Assembly (NCBI GenBank): GCA_965204835.1
Contig: OZ242017.1
Location: 1,488,001-1,552,000, forward strand
Reading direction: 5' to 3'
Length of the DNA: 64,000 nt
From: VXMT01 sp965204835
Lineage (GTDB): Bacteria; Chloroflexota; Dehalococcoidia; UBA2979
In this document: positions 22,396-32,139 of the stretch, in pieces
Position numbering within the stretch: position 1 is the stretch's first letter
Layout: each line of letters opens with the position of its first letter
Made by a program: the position numbers and the translations under genes
The notes under the pieces: generated by a model
The model's input: the letters and a program-made list of their open reading frames with translations, nothing else
What the model was told of the DNA's origin: nothing
Databases searched by the model: none

Positions 22396-25353
22396 GTGAG
22401 CGGCTTGACCATCATCAGCGGGCCACCCGGATCGGGGAAGACCGAGCGGCTCGTCGCGCTCGCGGCACAGCGCGTCGAGGGCGACCGGTTCGCCTCGACG
22501 CTCGTGCTCGTGCCGACCGCACGCCACGGCGACCAGTTCCGGCGGCGCGTGGTGGAGCGCTGCGGCGTCGCGCTCAACCTCGAGGTGACCACGCTCCACT
22601 TCTTCGCCCGCCGGTTTGCGGAGGGCGCCTCCACACCGGCGGCCGAGGTCGCGGCCGAGTTGCTCCAGCGCGCCACGCGCGAGCAGATCGACTCGGGCGG
22701 CGCGGCGCGTTTCGCGCCCATCCGTGACACGCCCGGCCTGCACGCGCTGCTCTCGCGGACGGTGGCCGAGCTTGTGGGCGCCGGCGTGGCCCCTGCGGAC
22801 CTCGAGGCGGCGGCAGGGCGCGCCGCCAGCGCCGACCACGCTGCGCTCGCCGCGGTCTACGCCGAGTACCTGGGGCTCCTCGACGCCCGCGGCTGGCGCG
22901 ACCCGCGCGAGGTCGCGTCGCTCGCCGCCGAGGCGGTCGACGCAGGGCACGGCCTGCCGGGGCTCGTGCTCGCCGACTCCTTCGAGTTCTTCAACCCGCG
23001 CGAGCTCGCCCTCGTGGCCGCGCTCACGCGCCGCACCGAGGTCGCCGTTACGCTCGATCGCCAGGGGAGTGAGCGGACCCGCTGGACCGCCGAGCGCCTC
23101 GACGCGCTCGTCCCGGAGGCCGCGCGCGAGGACCTGCCGCCACGGGCGTCCACCACGCGCGTCGAGGCGCGGACGGTGTTCAACGGCGAGGCGCAGCTCC
23201 GCGAGATCGCGCGCTCCATCAAGCAGACGCTCGCCGAGGACCCCACGCTCCGCCCCTCGGACTTCGCGGTGGCGTTCCGGCAGGCAACGCCGCAGCTCGC
23301 ACTCGCCCGTCGCGTGTTCGAGGAGTACGACCTGCCGTTCGACCCTGCCGCCGCCGAGCGGCTGGCGGCGCGCCCCTTCGGCGCGTGGGTCCTGCAGCTG
23401 CTGCGCCTCCCGGCGCACGACTGGCGCCTGACGCGCGTCGTCTCGCTGCTGCGCTCGGCGTTCCTCGACCGCCGGGCATGGGGCGTCGAGGGAGATACGG
23501 TCGACCTCGCCCTCCGCATCGGCCGGGACCAGCACCTGTTCGCGGGGCGCGCGGCGCTCGCGCAGTTGCCGGCGGCGATGCGGGGCGTGGCCGATGAGCG
23601 CGCCGAGGCCGGAAACGAGTCCTACGCCGAGCGGCTGAGAGCCGCTGCGGACGCCATCGATCGCGTCGCCGAGGGCCTCGAGGGCCTGCTCGGCGGCGGG
23701 CCACGCACGGCGGGCGCGTGGGCCGCGGCCGTGGACGATGCGCTGTTCGGCAACGACGCGCTCGTGCACACGACACTCGACGGCTACGAGAGCCTCGATG
23801 TGGAGGTGTCGGCGCTCCGCGCGAGCCTGGACGCCTTCCGGGCGATCGACGAGGAACTGGGGAGCGCGCCGGTGGTCCTCGATACGTTCGCCGACGAGCT
23901 CGAGGCGCGCATGCAGCGCCCGGGGACGCTCCTGCGCGAAGCCGGCGGCGTGCTGTTCGCGCCGATGCACACGCTCCACGGCCTGCGCTTCGCGCACGTC
24001 TTCGTCGGCGGACTCGCCGAGGGCGAGTTCCCGGCGCCGCGCCGCAGCGGCGCGCTGCTCGACCCACGCGGGCGCGAGGCGCTGCGAACGGCGGGCCTCG
24101 ACCTGTCGCCGGAGGCGCGCGCCACCGAGGACGAGCTGTGGGCCACGGTGTCGTCGCGCGCCGACGCGAGCATCTCGCTGTGGCAGCCGCGACGCGACGA
24201 GGGCGGCCGCCCGCGCGCCGCCTCGTGGTACTGGCACGAGGCCGCCTCGACGCCCGGCGCGACCTCGCCCGCCGAGCCTGCTGCCGTGCCTCCCGAAGCC
24301 GCCGCATCTTTGCGCGAGTTGGCCGTGATGCTCTCGTCCCGCTGGCGCGAGGGCGAGGTGAGGCGGCCACGCGACCTCGCCGCGTGGCCGCTGGTCGTGC
24401 GCGTCGCGGCGCCCATCGAGCAAGACCGACGCTCGTTCGCAGACGCGGGCGCCCACGAGGGCGACCTCAGTGGCCTCGTGCCGGCCTCAGCCATCGAGCG
24501 GCTTACGGGGGCGTCGGCGCGCTGGAGCGCGAGCCGCCTCGAGTCGTACCTGACGTGCGGGTTCCAGTTCTTCAGCAGCTACGCGCTTCGCCTCCGCGAG
24601 GTCGACGATGAGCGTGTGGAGGCCGACGCCGCTACCCGCGGCACGGTCATCCACAAGATCCTCGAGGTCGTTCTCGAGCCGCTGAGGGCGGAGGGGCGGG
24701 CGCTTGTCCCCGCCACCCTCGACGAGACGATCGCACGGGTGCACGAGCAGGGGCGCGCGCTGTGGGACGACGCGCCCCGGCGCTACATGTTTGGGCGCGC
24801 GGCGCTCTGGCGCCTCCGGTGGGACGAGACAGTCGAGGGGATCGAGAGCCTGCTGCGACGCGAGGCCGAGGCGAACGCAGCCCTCGGCGTCGAGCGCGTC
24901 GAGGGGCTCGAACTCGACATCGACACCCCGATGCCCGGACTCGAGCCGCCGATGTTGCTCCGCGGCCAGATCGACCGCGTCGACGCCGGTCCGGGGTTCA
25001 TGCAAATCGTCGACTACAAGTCCGGCCGCCGCATTGGGCAGCGCGAGGTGCGTGACGGTCGCCGAATCCAGCTCCAGCTGTACGCCATCGCAGCGCGCGA
25101 GCAGCTCGGAGCGGAGCGGCTCGTGGCGAGGTATGCGTATCTCAGCCCGGGGAGCGACTGGGCCCTGGACACCTCGGACGCCGAGGATGCCGCGCTGATC
25201 GAGCGCGTGGCCGCGGAGGCCGACGGGGTGCGGCGAGCCGTCGGGGGCGGCGACTTCCGCGTGAATTCGCAGAACGCCCCGTGCTCGAGCTACTGCGACT
25301 TCCGTCACATCTGCCGCGTCAACCAGTTCACGAGGCACAAGCGGTGGATCTGA
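22396..25353 (+). CDS. addB: AddB-like PD-(D/E)XK nuclease with helicase-like N-terminus
   Basis: A 985-residue subunit of an AddAB-type helicase-nuclease for double-strand-break repair. Walker A (SGPPGSGKT) is at residues 8-16. The C-terminal nuclease shows GTVIHKILEVV, QIDRVDAGPG and VDYKSGRR, with QLQLYAIAARE. A Cys in LTCGFQFF near 717 and three in CSSYCDFRHIC at the end would hold a 4Fe-4S cluster, as in AddB. I chose GTG 22396: the longer frame runs upstream over the YdeI-like gene. Overlap with the next gene is 10 nt. Confidence 0.88.
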   Translation: MSGLTIISGPPGSGKTERLVALAAQRVEGDRFASTLVLVPTARHGDQFRRRVVERCGVALNLEVTTLHFFARRFAEGASTPAAEVAAELLQRATREQIDSGGAARFAPIRDTPGLHALLSRTVAELVGAGVAPADLEAAAGRAASADHAALAAVYAEYLGLLDARGWRDPREVASLAAEAVDAGHGLPGLVLADSFEFFNPRELALVAALTRRTEVAVTLDRQGSERTRWTAERLDALVPEAAREDLPPRASTTRVEARTVFNGEAQLREIARSIKQTLAEDPTLRPSDFAVAFRQATPQLALARRVFEEYDLPFDPAAAERLAARPFGAWVLQLLRLPAHDWRLTRVVSLLRSAFLDRRAWGVEGDTVDLALRIGRDQHLFAGRAALAQLPAAMRGVADERAEAGNESYAERLRAAADAIDRVAEGLEGLLGGGPRTAGAWAAAVDDALFGNDALVHTTLDGYESLDVEVSALRASLDAFRAIDEELGSAPVVLDTFADELEARMQRPGTLLREAGGVLFAPMHTLHGLRFAHVFVGGLAEGEFPAPRRSGALLDPRGREALRTAGLDLSPEARATEDELWATVSSRADASISLWQPRRDEGGRPRAASWYWHEAASTPGATSPAEPAAVPPEAAASLRELAVMLSSRWREGEVRRPRDLAAWPLVVRVAAPIEQDRRSFADAGAHEGDLSGLVPASAIERLTGASARWSASRLESYLTCGFQFFSSYALRLREVDDERVEADAATRGTVIHKILEVVLEPLRAEGRALVPATLDETIARVHEQGRALWDDAPRRYMFGRAALWRLRWDETVEGIESLLRREAEANAALGVERVEGLELDIDTPMPGLEPPMLLRGQIDRVDAGPGFMQIVDYKSGRRIGQREVRDGRRIQLQLYAIAAREQLGAERLVARYAYLSPGSDWALDTSDAEDAALIERVAAEADGVRRAVGGGDFRVNSQNAPCSSYCDFRHICRVNQFTRHKRWI

Positions 25354-28300
25354 CCAGCGAGCAGCGCGCCATCGTCGAGGCGGAGGCCACCGACCTCGCC
25401 GTGACCGCGGGCGCGGGGAGCGGCAAGACGCACGTGCTCGTGCAGCGCTACCTGCGGCTGCTCCGCACCGCCGAGGTGCCCGAGATCGCCGCCGTCACCT
25501 TCACCGAGGCGGCCGCGACCGAGATGCGCGAGCGCGTCCGCGGCGCGGTGATGACCGACGACGCCCTCGCCGCGCACCGCGCCCACCTCGACGACGCCGT
25601 GATCGGCACCGTGCACTCGCTCGCGCTGAGGCTGCTCCGCGAGCACCCGTTCGAGGCGGCCATCGACCCCTCGGCGGCGGTGCTGGGCGACGACGAGGCG
25701 GAGCTGCTGCGCCGCAGCGCGTCCACCGAGGCGGTCGACGCCGCAGCCGAAGCGGGCGACAGCCGCACGGTGGCGCTGCTCGAGATCGGCGACTTCCAGG
25801 TCGGCCTGCACCTCCCGCGCATGATCGCGAACCGCGACGACGTGCAGGCGGCGTTCGACGCGATGGGGCCCGGCCCTGCCGCGTGGCGCGAGCATGCCCG
25901 CGCCATCCTCGACGAGGCCTACGAGGCCGAGCAGGCTCCGATCCGGCAGCAGGTGACGGCCATCACTGAGGCCCTCGAACGCAACATCCCTGGCGCCGGC
26001 GAGCGACTCGGCGAGGTGGCCCGCGACGTACTGGGGGCGCTGCTCGAAGCTCGCGACGCGCCCGGTTGGGCGGAGCACGCCGCGGCTCTCGAGGTCGCAC
26101 GCGGTCGCACCAATCTGCGTCCCGGGAGCAAGCGGAACCCGTCCGACGTGCTGATCAAGGACCACTTCAAGGCGCTCCGGGAGCTGAACGACGAGGCGAG
26201 CAAGCTCCCGGCCTGGAACGAGCACGACGACCGCGTCCTCGACGCGCTCGACGGGTTACGCGACCTGTTCCGGGACGCGGTGGCGCGCTACAACGCGGCG
26301 AAGCGGGAGCTGCACGCGCTCGACTTCCTGGACCTGGAGGTCGAGGCGGTCAGGCTGCTGCGCGAGCACGAGGATGTCGCCGGCGAGGTGCGCGCGACCT
26401 TCAGACACCTCATGGTCGACGAGGCGCAGGACATCAACCCGGCGCAGACCGAGCTGATCCGACTCATCGCCGGCCCCACGCCCGTAGGCCCGAGACCGCA
26501 CCTCTTCCTCGTCGGCGACGCGAAGCAGTCGATCTACCGGTTCCGCGGCGCCGACGTCGCGCGGTTCTCCGACCTGCGCGGCCTCGTCACCGACCGGGGC
26601 GGGCCGGCGCTGCCGCTGAGCCGCTCGTTCCGCACGCACGACCTCCTCGTGGACGCGACGAACCGACTCTTCTCCGAGGTGTTCGCGGGCGCCTCGGAGC
26701 CGTTCGAGGCAGTCATGGAGACCATGGCGGGCCGCCCGGCGGAGGCCCCCGGCACCGGCCCGCACGTGACGCTGATGACGGTCGACAATGTGACGCCGGA
26801 AGGGGACCGCGCCTCCAGCCACGATCAGCGGCGCGTCGAGGCCGACCTCGGCGCTGCCGAGATCGCCGCCCTGCTCGCCGAGGGCCGCGAGGTCTGGGAC
26901 GCGGGCCTCGAAGGGACACGGGCGGCCCGGCCCGGCGACGTCGCGGTGCTGTTGCGGCGTCTCCTGAACGTCCACACCTTCGAGCAGGCGCTGGAGGCGC
27001 ACGGCGTCCCGTACACCACGCCGAGCGGCACGGGCTTCTTCACGCGCCAGGAGGTGCTCGACTGCGGGCACCTGCTCCGCTGGCTCGCCGAGCCCGACGA
27101 CACGATCGCACTCGTCGGCGTGCTGCGCTCGCCGTTTTTCGCGCTCGGCGACGACACGCTGCTGAGGCTCCACGAACACCGACGCTACTCGCTCGTCGCC
27201 GCCCTCCGCGACCCGCCTGAAGGCATCGAGGGCCTCGAACGCGAGCGCTGCCTGCACGCCTCGGGCGTGCTGCGTGAGCTCCGCGACGGCGCGGGCGCGT
27301 TGCCCGCCGACGCCCTCCTCGAACGCGCGCTCGACCGCACGGGCGTCGAGGCCTCGTGGGCTCCGCTCGAGGGCGGGGAGCAGGCGCGGGCGAACATCCG
27401 CAAGCTCGTGCGCATCGTCCGCACGCTCGCCGGCTACACGCTGCCCGAGGTCGTCGAGTACCTCGAGCAACGACGCGACGAGGTCGACGCGCGCGAGGGG
27501 CCCGCAGTGCTCGACCAGCCGGACGCGGTGCAGATCATGACCGTGCATGCCGCGAAGGGGCTGGAGTTCCCCATCGTGTGGATCCCCGAGGCGCACGTTG
27601 GACGACCCGGGTCGTTCGACGTGATCCGGTGGCGTCGCGACGAGGGCGTCTCGGCGACGCTCGTCCGCGACGAGGAGGACACGAGCCGGCCGCGCCCGGG
27701 CTTCTACGCCCACCTCCACCAGCGCGACGAGCGCGAGGACAACGCCGAGCACCGGCGGCTGTTCTACGTCGCCGCGACCCGCGCTGCCGACTACCTGTAC
27801 ATCAGCGGCGACGACGGCAGCTCCAGCGGGTGGCTCCATGAGGCGTCCGAGGTCTGCGCGAGCGGCGCCGTCGCGAGCGTCGAGGTGCGCGATCCGGCGC
27901 CGGTCGACCTCCGCGACATCGCACGGCGCTCCGGTCCTCGCCCGCTACGCGTGGTCGATGAGCGCGAGGAAGTCGACTACGTCGCGCCGCTGCTGGAGCG
28001 CCCGCGTGTGATCCCGGTGCGCGCGAGCACGCCCGTCACCGCGCTGCGCCCGCCCGCCGAGGCGCGCGCGTACACCTCGCGTGGCGACGGCCGCGGGGCG
28101 CTGCGCGGCAGCGTCGTCCACCGCGCCATCGAGGAGTCGGCGGGCGACGTGGCCGCGCTCGACGCGTCCGCCCTCGCCGCCATCGTGCGCGAGGAGAGCG
28201 AGCGCGCGCTCGACGGAGCGGCAGTCGATGAGCTGGCGCGCGAGTCGGCCGCGATGCTGGCCGAGTTCGCGCGGACGCCCGTCGCGGCGACGCTCGCCGA

Positions 28301-28676
28301 CCCGGACGTGGAGCGATGGTTCGAGCTGCCGTTCGCGTGGGACTGGGACGGCCTGCCCGTCCACGGCGCCATCGACCTGGTCTACCGCGACGCGGACGGC
28401 TGGCACGTCGTGGACTTCAAGACGGACGGCCTCGACGGCACCTCGGCGAGCGCGGTGGCCGAGCGCTACCTCGTGCAGATCGGCCTGTACCAGCGCGCGG
28501 TCGAGGCAGCCGTCGGCGAGGAGCCCGCGGCCGGGCTGCTGTTCCTGCGCAGCGGGGAGCTGGTGCAGCCTGACCGGGCAGCGCTCGATGCCGCACTCGC
28601 CGAGGCGCGTGAGCGCGTTGACGCGGGGGCTCTGCTGGACCCCGAGACGGTCGAATTCGCCGAGGAGCTGGAGTAG
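25344..28676 (+). CDS. addA: AddA-like UvrD/Rep helicase with C-terminal nuclease
   Basis: A 1110-residue helicase-nuclease. Motifs in order are TAGAGSGKTH (motif I, near 21), FTEAAATEMRERV, VDEAQDINPAQTEL (motif II), VGDAKQSIYRFRGA (III), LSRSFRTHD (IV), VQIMTVHAAKGLEFP (V) and RRLFYVAATRA (VI). The C-terminal PD-(D/E)XK domain has RGSVVHRAIEE, GAIDLVYRD, VVDFKTDGL and QIGLYQRAVE. GTG 25344 overlaps the addB stop by 10 nt. No Chi-recognition can be judged from sequence. The pair replaces RecBCD-type end processing. Confidence 0.9.
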   Translation: MDLTSEQRAIVEAEATDLAVTAGAGSGKTHVLVQRYLRLLRTAEVPEIAAVTFTEAAATEMRERVRGAVMTDDALAAHRAHLDDAVIGTVHSLALRLLREHPFEAAIDPSAAVLGDDEAELLRRSASTEAVDAAAEAGDSRTVALLEIGDFQVGLHLPRMIANRDDVQAAFDAMGPGPAAWREHARAILDEAYEAEQAPIRQQVTAITEALERNIPGAGERLGEVARDVLGALLEARDAPGWAEHAAALEVARGRTNLRPGSKRNPSDVLIKDHFKALRELNDEASKLPAWNEHDDRVLDALDGLRDLFRDAVARYNAAKRELHALDFLDLEVEAVRLLREHEDVAGEVRATFRHLMVDEAQDINPAQTELIRLIAGPTPVGPRPHLFLVGDAKQSIYRFRGADVARFSDLRGLVTDRGGPALPLSRSFRTHDLLVDATNRLFSEVFAGASEPFEAVMETMAGRPAEAPGTGPHVTLMTVDNVTPEGDRASSHDQRRVEADLGAAEIAALLAEGREVWDAGLEGTRAARPGDVAVLLRRLLNVHTFEQALEAHGVPYTTPSGTGFFTRQEVLDCGHLLRWLAEPDDTIALVGVLRSPFFALGDDTLLRLHEHRRYSLVAALRDPPEGIEGLERERCLHASGVLRELRDGAGALPADALLERALDRTGVEASWAPLEGGEQARANIRKLVRIVRTLAGYTLPEVVEYLEQRRDEVDAREGPAVLDQPDAVQIMTVHAAKGLEFPIVWIPEAHVGRPGSFDVIRWRRDEGVSATLVRDEEDTSRPRPGFYAHLHQRDEREDNAEHRRLFYVAATRAADYLYISGDDGSSSGWLHEASEVCASGAVASVEVRDPAPVDLRDIARRSGPRPLRVVDEREEVDYVAPLLERPRVIPVRASTPVTALRPPAEARAYTSRGDGRGALRGSVVHRAIEESAGDVAALDASALAAIVREESERALDGAAVDELARESAAMLAEFARTPVAATLADPDVERWFELPFAWDWDGLPVHGAIDLVYRDADGWHVVDFKTDGLDGTSASAVAERYLVQIGLYQRAVEAAVGEEPAAGLLFLRSGELVQPDRAALDAALAEARERVDAGALLDPETVEFAEELE

Positions 28677-28682
28677 CGCCCG

Positions 28683-29204
28683 CTACTCGCCGTCCCCGGC
28701 GAGACGGTCGAGGGCGATGCGGCGCGCGCTGTTGTCACCGGGCTCCGCGCGCACCTCGATGTGGTCGGCCCACTTGATGCTGGTGAAGCACTCGCCGCCC
28801 GGCACCACGAGGCGGGCGGGCCCCCCGTGCGGGCCGGGGAGCGGCTCGTCGTTCGCCTCGACGGCGAGGAGTGCGGCTCTCGCGTCGGCGAGCGGGAGCG
28901 GGATGCTGAAGTCGTCCGCGGTGATCTGCACCCACGCCGCCTCGGGCGGCGCGCCCGCGCGGTCGAGCAGGTCGGCGACGCGGACGCCGCGCCAGCGGAT
29001 GCCGGGCACCGTCCAGCCCTCGAGGCACGCGAAGTCGTCGACCACCAGTTGCTGCGTCATACCGAGCAGGTCGTCGAGGTCGAGGTCGAGCGCCTCGCCC
29101 ACGAGGCCGTCGACGCGCAGCCGCCACGTCGCCGGGTCGGGCGCCTCGCCGGGGTGGACGGGGAGCGCGTCGAGGACGGTCAGTTCGGTCGGCTGGTCGG
29201 ACAT
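28683..29204 (-). CDS. sulfite-oxidase-family molybdopterin-binding protein
   Basis: A 173-residue protein holding only the SUOX-type molybdopterin domain. The Mo-ligand cysteine is in VDDFACLEGW near residue 60, followed by WRGVRVADLLDRAG and GPHGGPARLVVPG, then the lysine-containing SIKWADHIEV. Proteins of this size, related to YedY/MsrP, act as periplasmic or cytoplasmic reductases; no signal peptide is visible here, so it is probably cytoplasmic. It is convergent with addA (6 nt gap) and lies 81 nt downstream of the enoyl-CoA hydratase. Confidence 0.85.
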   Translation of the reverse strand: MSDQPTELTVLDALPVHPGEAPDPATWRLRVDGLVGEALDLDLDDLLGMTQQLVVDDFACLEGWTVPGIRWRGVRVADLLDRAGAPPEAAWVQITADDFSIPLPLADARAALLAVEANDEPLPGPHGGPARLVVPGGECFTSIKWADHIEVRAEPGDNSARRIALDRLAGDGE

Positions 29205-29285
29205 GGGCTGTGCCTCCCGTCGCCTCGGTCGTGCCGGTCACCTTCCATGGTACTCCCGCGGCGAGGGGCGCAACCGCCGTCGAGG

Positions 29286-30098
29286 TCAGCTCGCGGTGAA
29301 GTCCGGGGTGCGGCGCTCGGCCATCGCCTGCACGCCCTCGCGGAAGTCGTCCGTCTGGCGCAGCCAGTCCTGCTCGATCTGCTCGTGGTCGGTGGCCTGC
29401 TGGAACCGCTCGACGAGGCCGCGCCGCATCGTCTTCCGGATCGAGCGCACCGCGAGCGGCGCGGACGTCGCGATCTCCTGCGCCATCTCGCGCGCCCGGT
29501 CGCGGAGCTCCTCGAGCGGCACGACGGCATCGCAGAGCCCGAGCTCCAGCGCCTCCTCGGCCTTCACGCGCCGGCCCGTGAGGAGGAGGTCGAGGGCTGC
29601 CTGCTGGCCGACGAGGGGCGGCAGCGTGGCCGTCAGGCCGAAGCCGTGGTGGAAGCCGAGCCGCGCGAAGTTGGCCGCGAAGCGCGCCTCGGGGGCCGCC
29701 ACGCGGAAGTCCGCGGTCAGCGCCAGCCCCAGCCCGCCGCCGATCGCCGCGCCCTGGATCGCGGCGACGACGGGCGTCTCCGCCGCGACCAGCCGCAAGG
29801 CAGCCACGTACAGGTGCTCGCTGCCGGGCCGCCGCACCGGCTGCTCCTCGGCCGGTTCTTCGTCGCCGCTGCGGATGGGCTCGCCGCCCAGCGCGGCGCC
29901 CGCGCAGAACGAGCGGCCCTCGGCGGCGAGGATGATGGCGCGGATGTCGGGCTCGTTGTCGATGGCCTCGTAGGCATCGCCGAGCGCGAGCACGAGCGCG
30001 GTGTCGAAGAAGTTGTGCGGCGGCCGGTGCATCTCGACGGTCGCGATGTGGCCGTCGATCTCGACCGAGACCTCGTGGGACGGGTTGGCGACGGGCAT
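29286..30098 (-). CDS. enoyl-CoA hydratase/isomerase family protein
   Basis: A 270-residue crotonase-fold protein. The oxyanion-hole regions are GRSFCAGAALGG near residue 62 and IQGAAIGGGLGLAL near 112. The catalytic region (residues 132-160, FARLGFHHGFGLTAT) has His-His-Gly-Phe instead of the usual Glu pair, so hydratase activity is uncertain and the substrate is unknown. Its start ATG 30098 faces typA across about 150 nt. Confidence 0.82.
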   Translation of the reverse strand: MPVANPSHEVSVEIDGHIATVEMHRPPHNFFDTALVLALGDAYEAIDNEPDIRAIILAAEGRSFCAGAALGGEPIRSGDEEPAEEQPVRRPGSEHLYVAALRLVAAETPVVAAIQGAAIGGGLGLALTADFRVAAPEARFAANFARLGFHHGFGLTATLPPLVGQQAALDLLLTGRRVKAEEALELGLCDAVVPLEELRDRAREMAQEIATSAPLAVRSIRKTMRRGLVERFQQATDHEQIEQDWLRQTDDFREGVQAMAERRTPDFTAS

Positions 30099-30252
30099 GG
30101 CTCCTCCTCGCGCGCGGCGTCACGGTACCGAGCCGCCCGGCGAGGGTCGAGCGAAGCGCCGGTGCCGGACGCCCGGCGGGACAGTAGCGCTCGGCGCGTG
30201 TTCCACTGGATCGCGTCGCGGCCCCGCGCGGCGGCGCACACCGGAGCCCACC

Positions 30253-32124
30253 ATCGACGCCACGAGCACCCTCGACACCCCGCAGACGCGCGCGCTCGCG
30301 ACGCGCGACGACATCCGCAACGTCGCGATCATCGCGCACGTCGACCACGGCAAGACGACGCTGATCGACGCGCTCCTGCAGCAGTCGGGCCAGCTCGGGC
30401 ACCACGCCGAGCCGCCGGACCGCGTCATGGACTCGAACGAGCTGGAACGCGAGAAGGGCATCACGATCCTCGCCAAGAACACCGCCGTGCGCGTGGGCGA
30501 GGTGAAGGTCAACATCATCGATACCCCCGGCCACGCCGACTTCGGCGGCGAGGTCGAGCGAGGGCTCACCATGGCCGACGGCGCGCTGCTCCTCGTCGAC
30601 GCGAGCGAGGGGCCGCTGCCGCAGACGCGCTTCGTGCTGCGCAAGGCGCTCGAGCGCGACCTGCCGATCATCCTCGTCATCAACAAGGTCGACCGCTCCG
30701 ACGCGCGCATCGCGGAGGTCGTCGACGAGGTCTACGAGCTGTTCCTGGACCTCGACGCGACCGAGGCGCAGATCGACTTCCCGATCGTCTACTGCGTCGC
30801 GCGCGACGGGACCGCCTCGCTGGATCCGGACGCGCGAGGCGTGGACCTTCGCCCGCTCGTCGACCTGCTGCTGGACCACGTCCCGGCACCGACGTACGAG
30901 CCGGGCCACGCACTGCAGGCGCTCGTCACGAACCTCGACGCGTCGCCGTACGTGGGCCGCCTCGCGCTGTGCCGGGTGGTGCAGGGCACGCTGCGGCGGG
31001 GCGAGCAGGTCGCGTGGTGCCGCCGCGACGGCTCGGTGGAGCGCGCGACGGTGAGCAGGCTCTACGTGACCGAGGGGCTCGAGCGCGTCGAGGCGGACGA
31101 GGCCGGACCAGGCGAGATCGCGGCCATCGCGGGCATCGAGGAGATCACGATCGGCGAGACGCTCGCCGACCTCGAACGTCCCGAGCCGCTGCCGCTCATC
31201 ACCGTCGACGAGCCCAGCCTCTCGATGCTCATCGGTACGAACACCTCGCCGCTCGCGGGCCGCGAGGGGACGCAGCTCACGGCGCGCGTGCTCAAGAACC
31301 GTCTCGACGCCGAGCTGGTCGGCAACGTCTCGCTGCGCGTGCAGGACTCCCACCGGCCCGACGCCTGGGTCGTGCAGGGACGGGGTGAGCTGCAGCTCGC
31401 CATCCTCGTCGAGACGCTGCGGCGCGAGGGCTTCGAGCTCACCGTCGGGCGGCCCGAGGTCGTCACGCGCGAGGTCGGCGGCCGCCTCCACGAGCCCGTC
31501 GAGGCGCTCTCGGTCGACATCCCCGAGGAGTACCTGGGCATCGTCACGCAGCTGCTCGCGCTGCGTCGCGGGCGCGTCGAGCAGACGGTGAACCACGGCA
31601 GCGGCCGCATCCGTATCGACTACCTCGTGCCGTCGCGCGGGCTGATCGGGTTCCACACTGAGTTCCTGACGGAGACGCGGGGCACGGGCATCGCCCACCA
31701 CGTGTTCCACGACTACGAGCCGTGGCACGGCGACCTGCGCCACCACCCGACCGGCAGCCTCGTCGCCGACCGCCGGGGGGCGACCACGACGTACGCGCTG
31801 CTCAGCCTGCAGGAGCGCGGCTCGCTGTACTTCGCGCCGGGCGCCGAGGTCTACGAAGGCATGGTCATCGGCGAGCACTCGCGCGCCGGGGACCTCGACG
31901 TGAACCCGACGCGTGAGAAGAAGCTCACCAACATCCGCGCGGCGGCTGCCGACCAGACCGAGAAGCTCGCGCCGCCGCGCACGCTCTCGCTGGAGATGGC
32001 GATCGAGCTGTTACGCCCCGATGAGTGCCTCGAGGTGACCCCGCGCTCGCTGCGCCCACGCAAGGTCGAGCTGAACGGGACGCGCCGCGCCCGCGCGGCG
32101 TCGCGCCGCCGAGGCGCCGAGTAG
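30253..32124 (+). CDS. typA: translational GTPase TypA/BipA, probable ATC start
   Basis: TypA is a ribosome-binding GTPase involved in ribosome assembly and stress growth. Motifs are IIAHVDHGKTTL (G1), EREKGITI, DTPGHADFGGEV (G3) and NKVDRSDA (G4), with elongation-factor-like domains after them and the C-terminal domain with TREKKLTNIR. In this frame there is no ATG, GTG or TTG between 30097 and the G1 motif; ATG 30097 would add 52 non-homologous residues over the divergent gene's start. ATC 30253 sits 6 nt after GGAG and gives 623 residues, near the family norm of about 610. The start is inferred. Confidence 0.9.
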   Translation: MDATSTLDTPQTRALATRDDIRNVAIIAHVDHGKTTLIDALLQQSGQLGHHAEPPDRVMDSNELEREKGITILAKNTAVRVGEVKVNIIDTPGHADFGGEVERGLTMADGALLLVDASEGPLPQTRFVLRKALERDLPIILVINKVDRSDARIAEVVDEVYELFLDLDATEAQIDFPIVYCVARDGTASLDPDARGVDLRPLVDLLLDHVPAPTYEPGHALQALVTNLDASPYVGRLALCRVVQGTLRRGEQVAWCRRDGSVERATVSRLYVTEGLERVEADEAGPGEIAAIAGIEEITIGETLADLERPEPLPLITVDEPSLSMLIGTNTSPLAGREGTQLTARVLKNRLDAELVGNVSLRVQDSHRPDAWVVQGRGELQLAILVETLRREGFELTVGRPEVVTREVGGRLHEPVEALSVDIPEEYLGIVTQLLALRRGRVEQTVNHGSGRIRIDYLVPSRGLIGFHTEFLTETRGTGIAHHVFHDYEPWHGDLRHHPTGSLVADRRGATTTYALLSLQERGSLYFAPGAEVYEGMVIGEHSRAGDLDVNPTREKKLTNIRAAAADQTEKLAPPRTLSLEMAIELLRPDECLEVTPRSLRPRKVELNGTRRARAASRRRGAE

Positions 32125-32139
32125 CGCCGCTCGTCGTCG

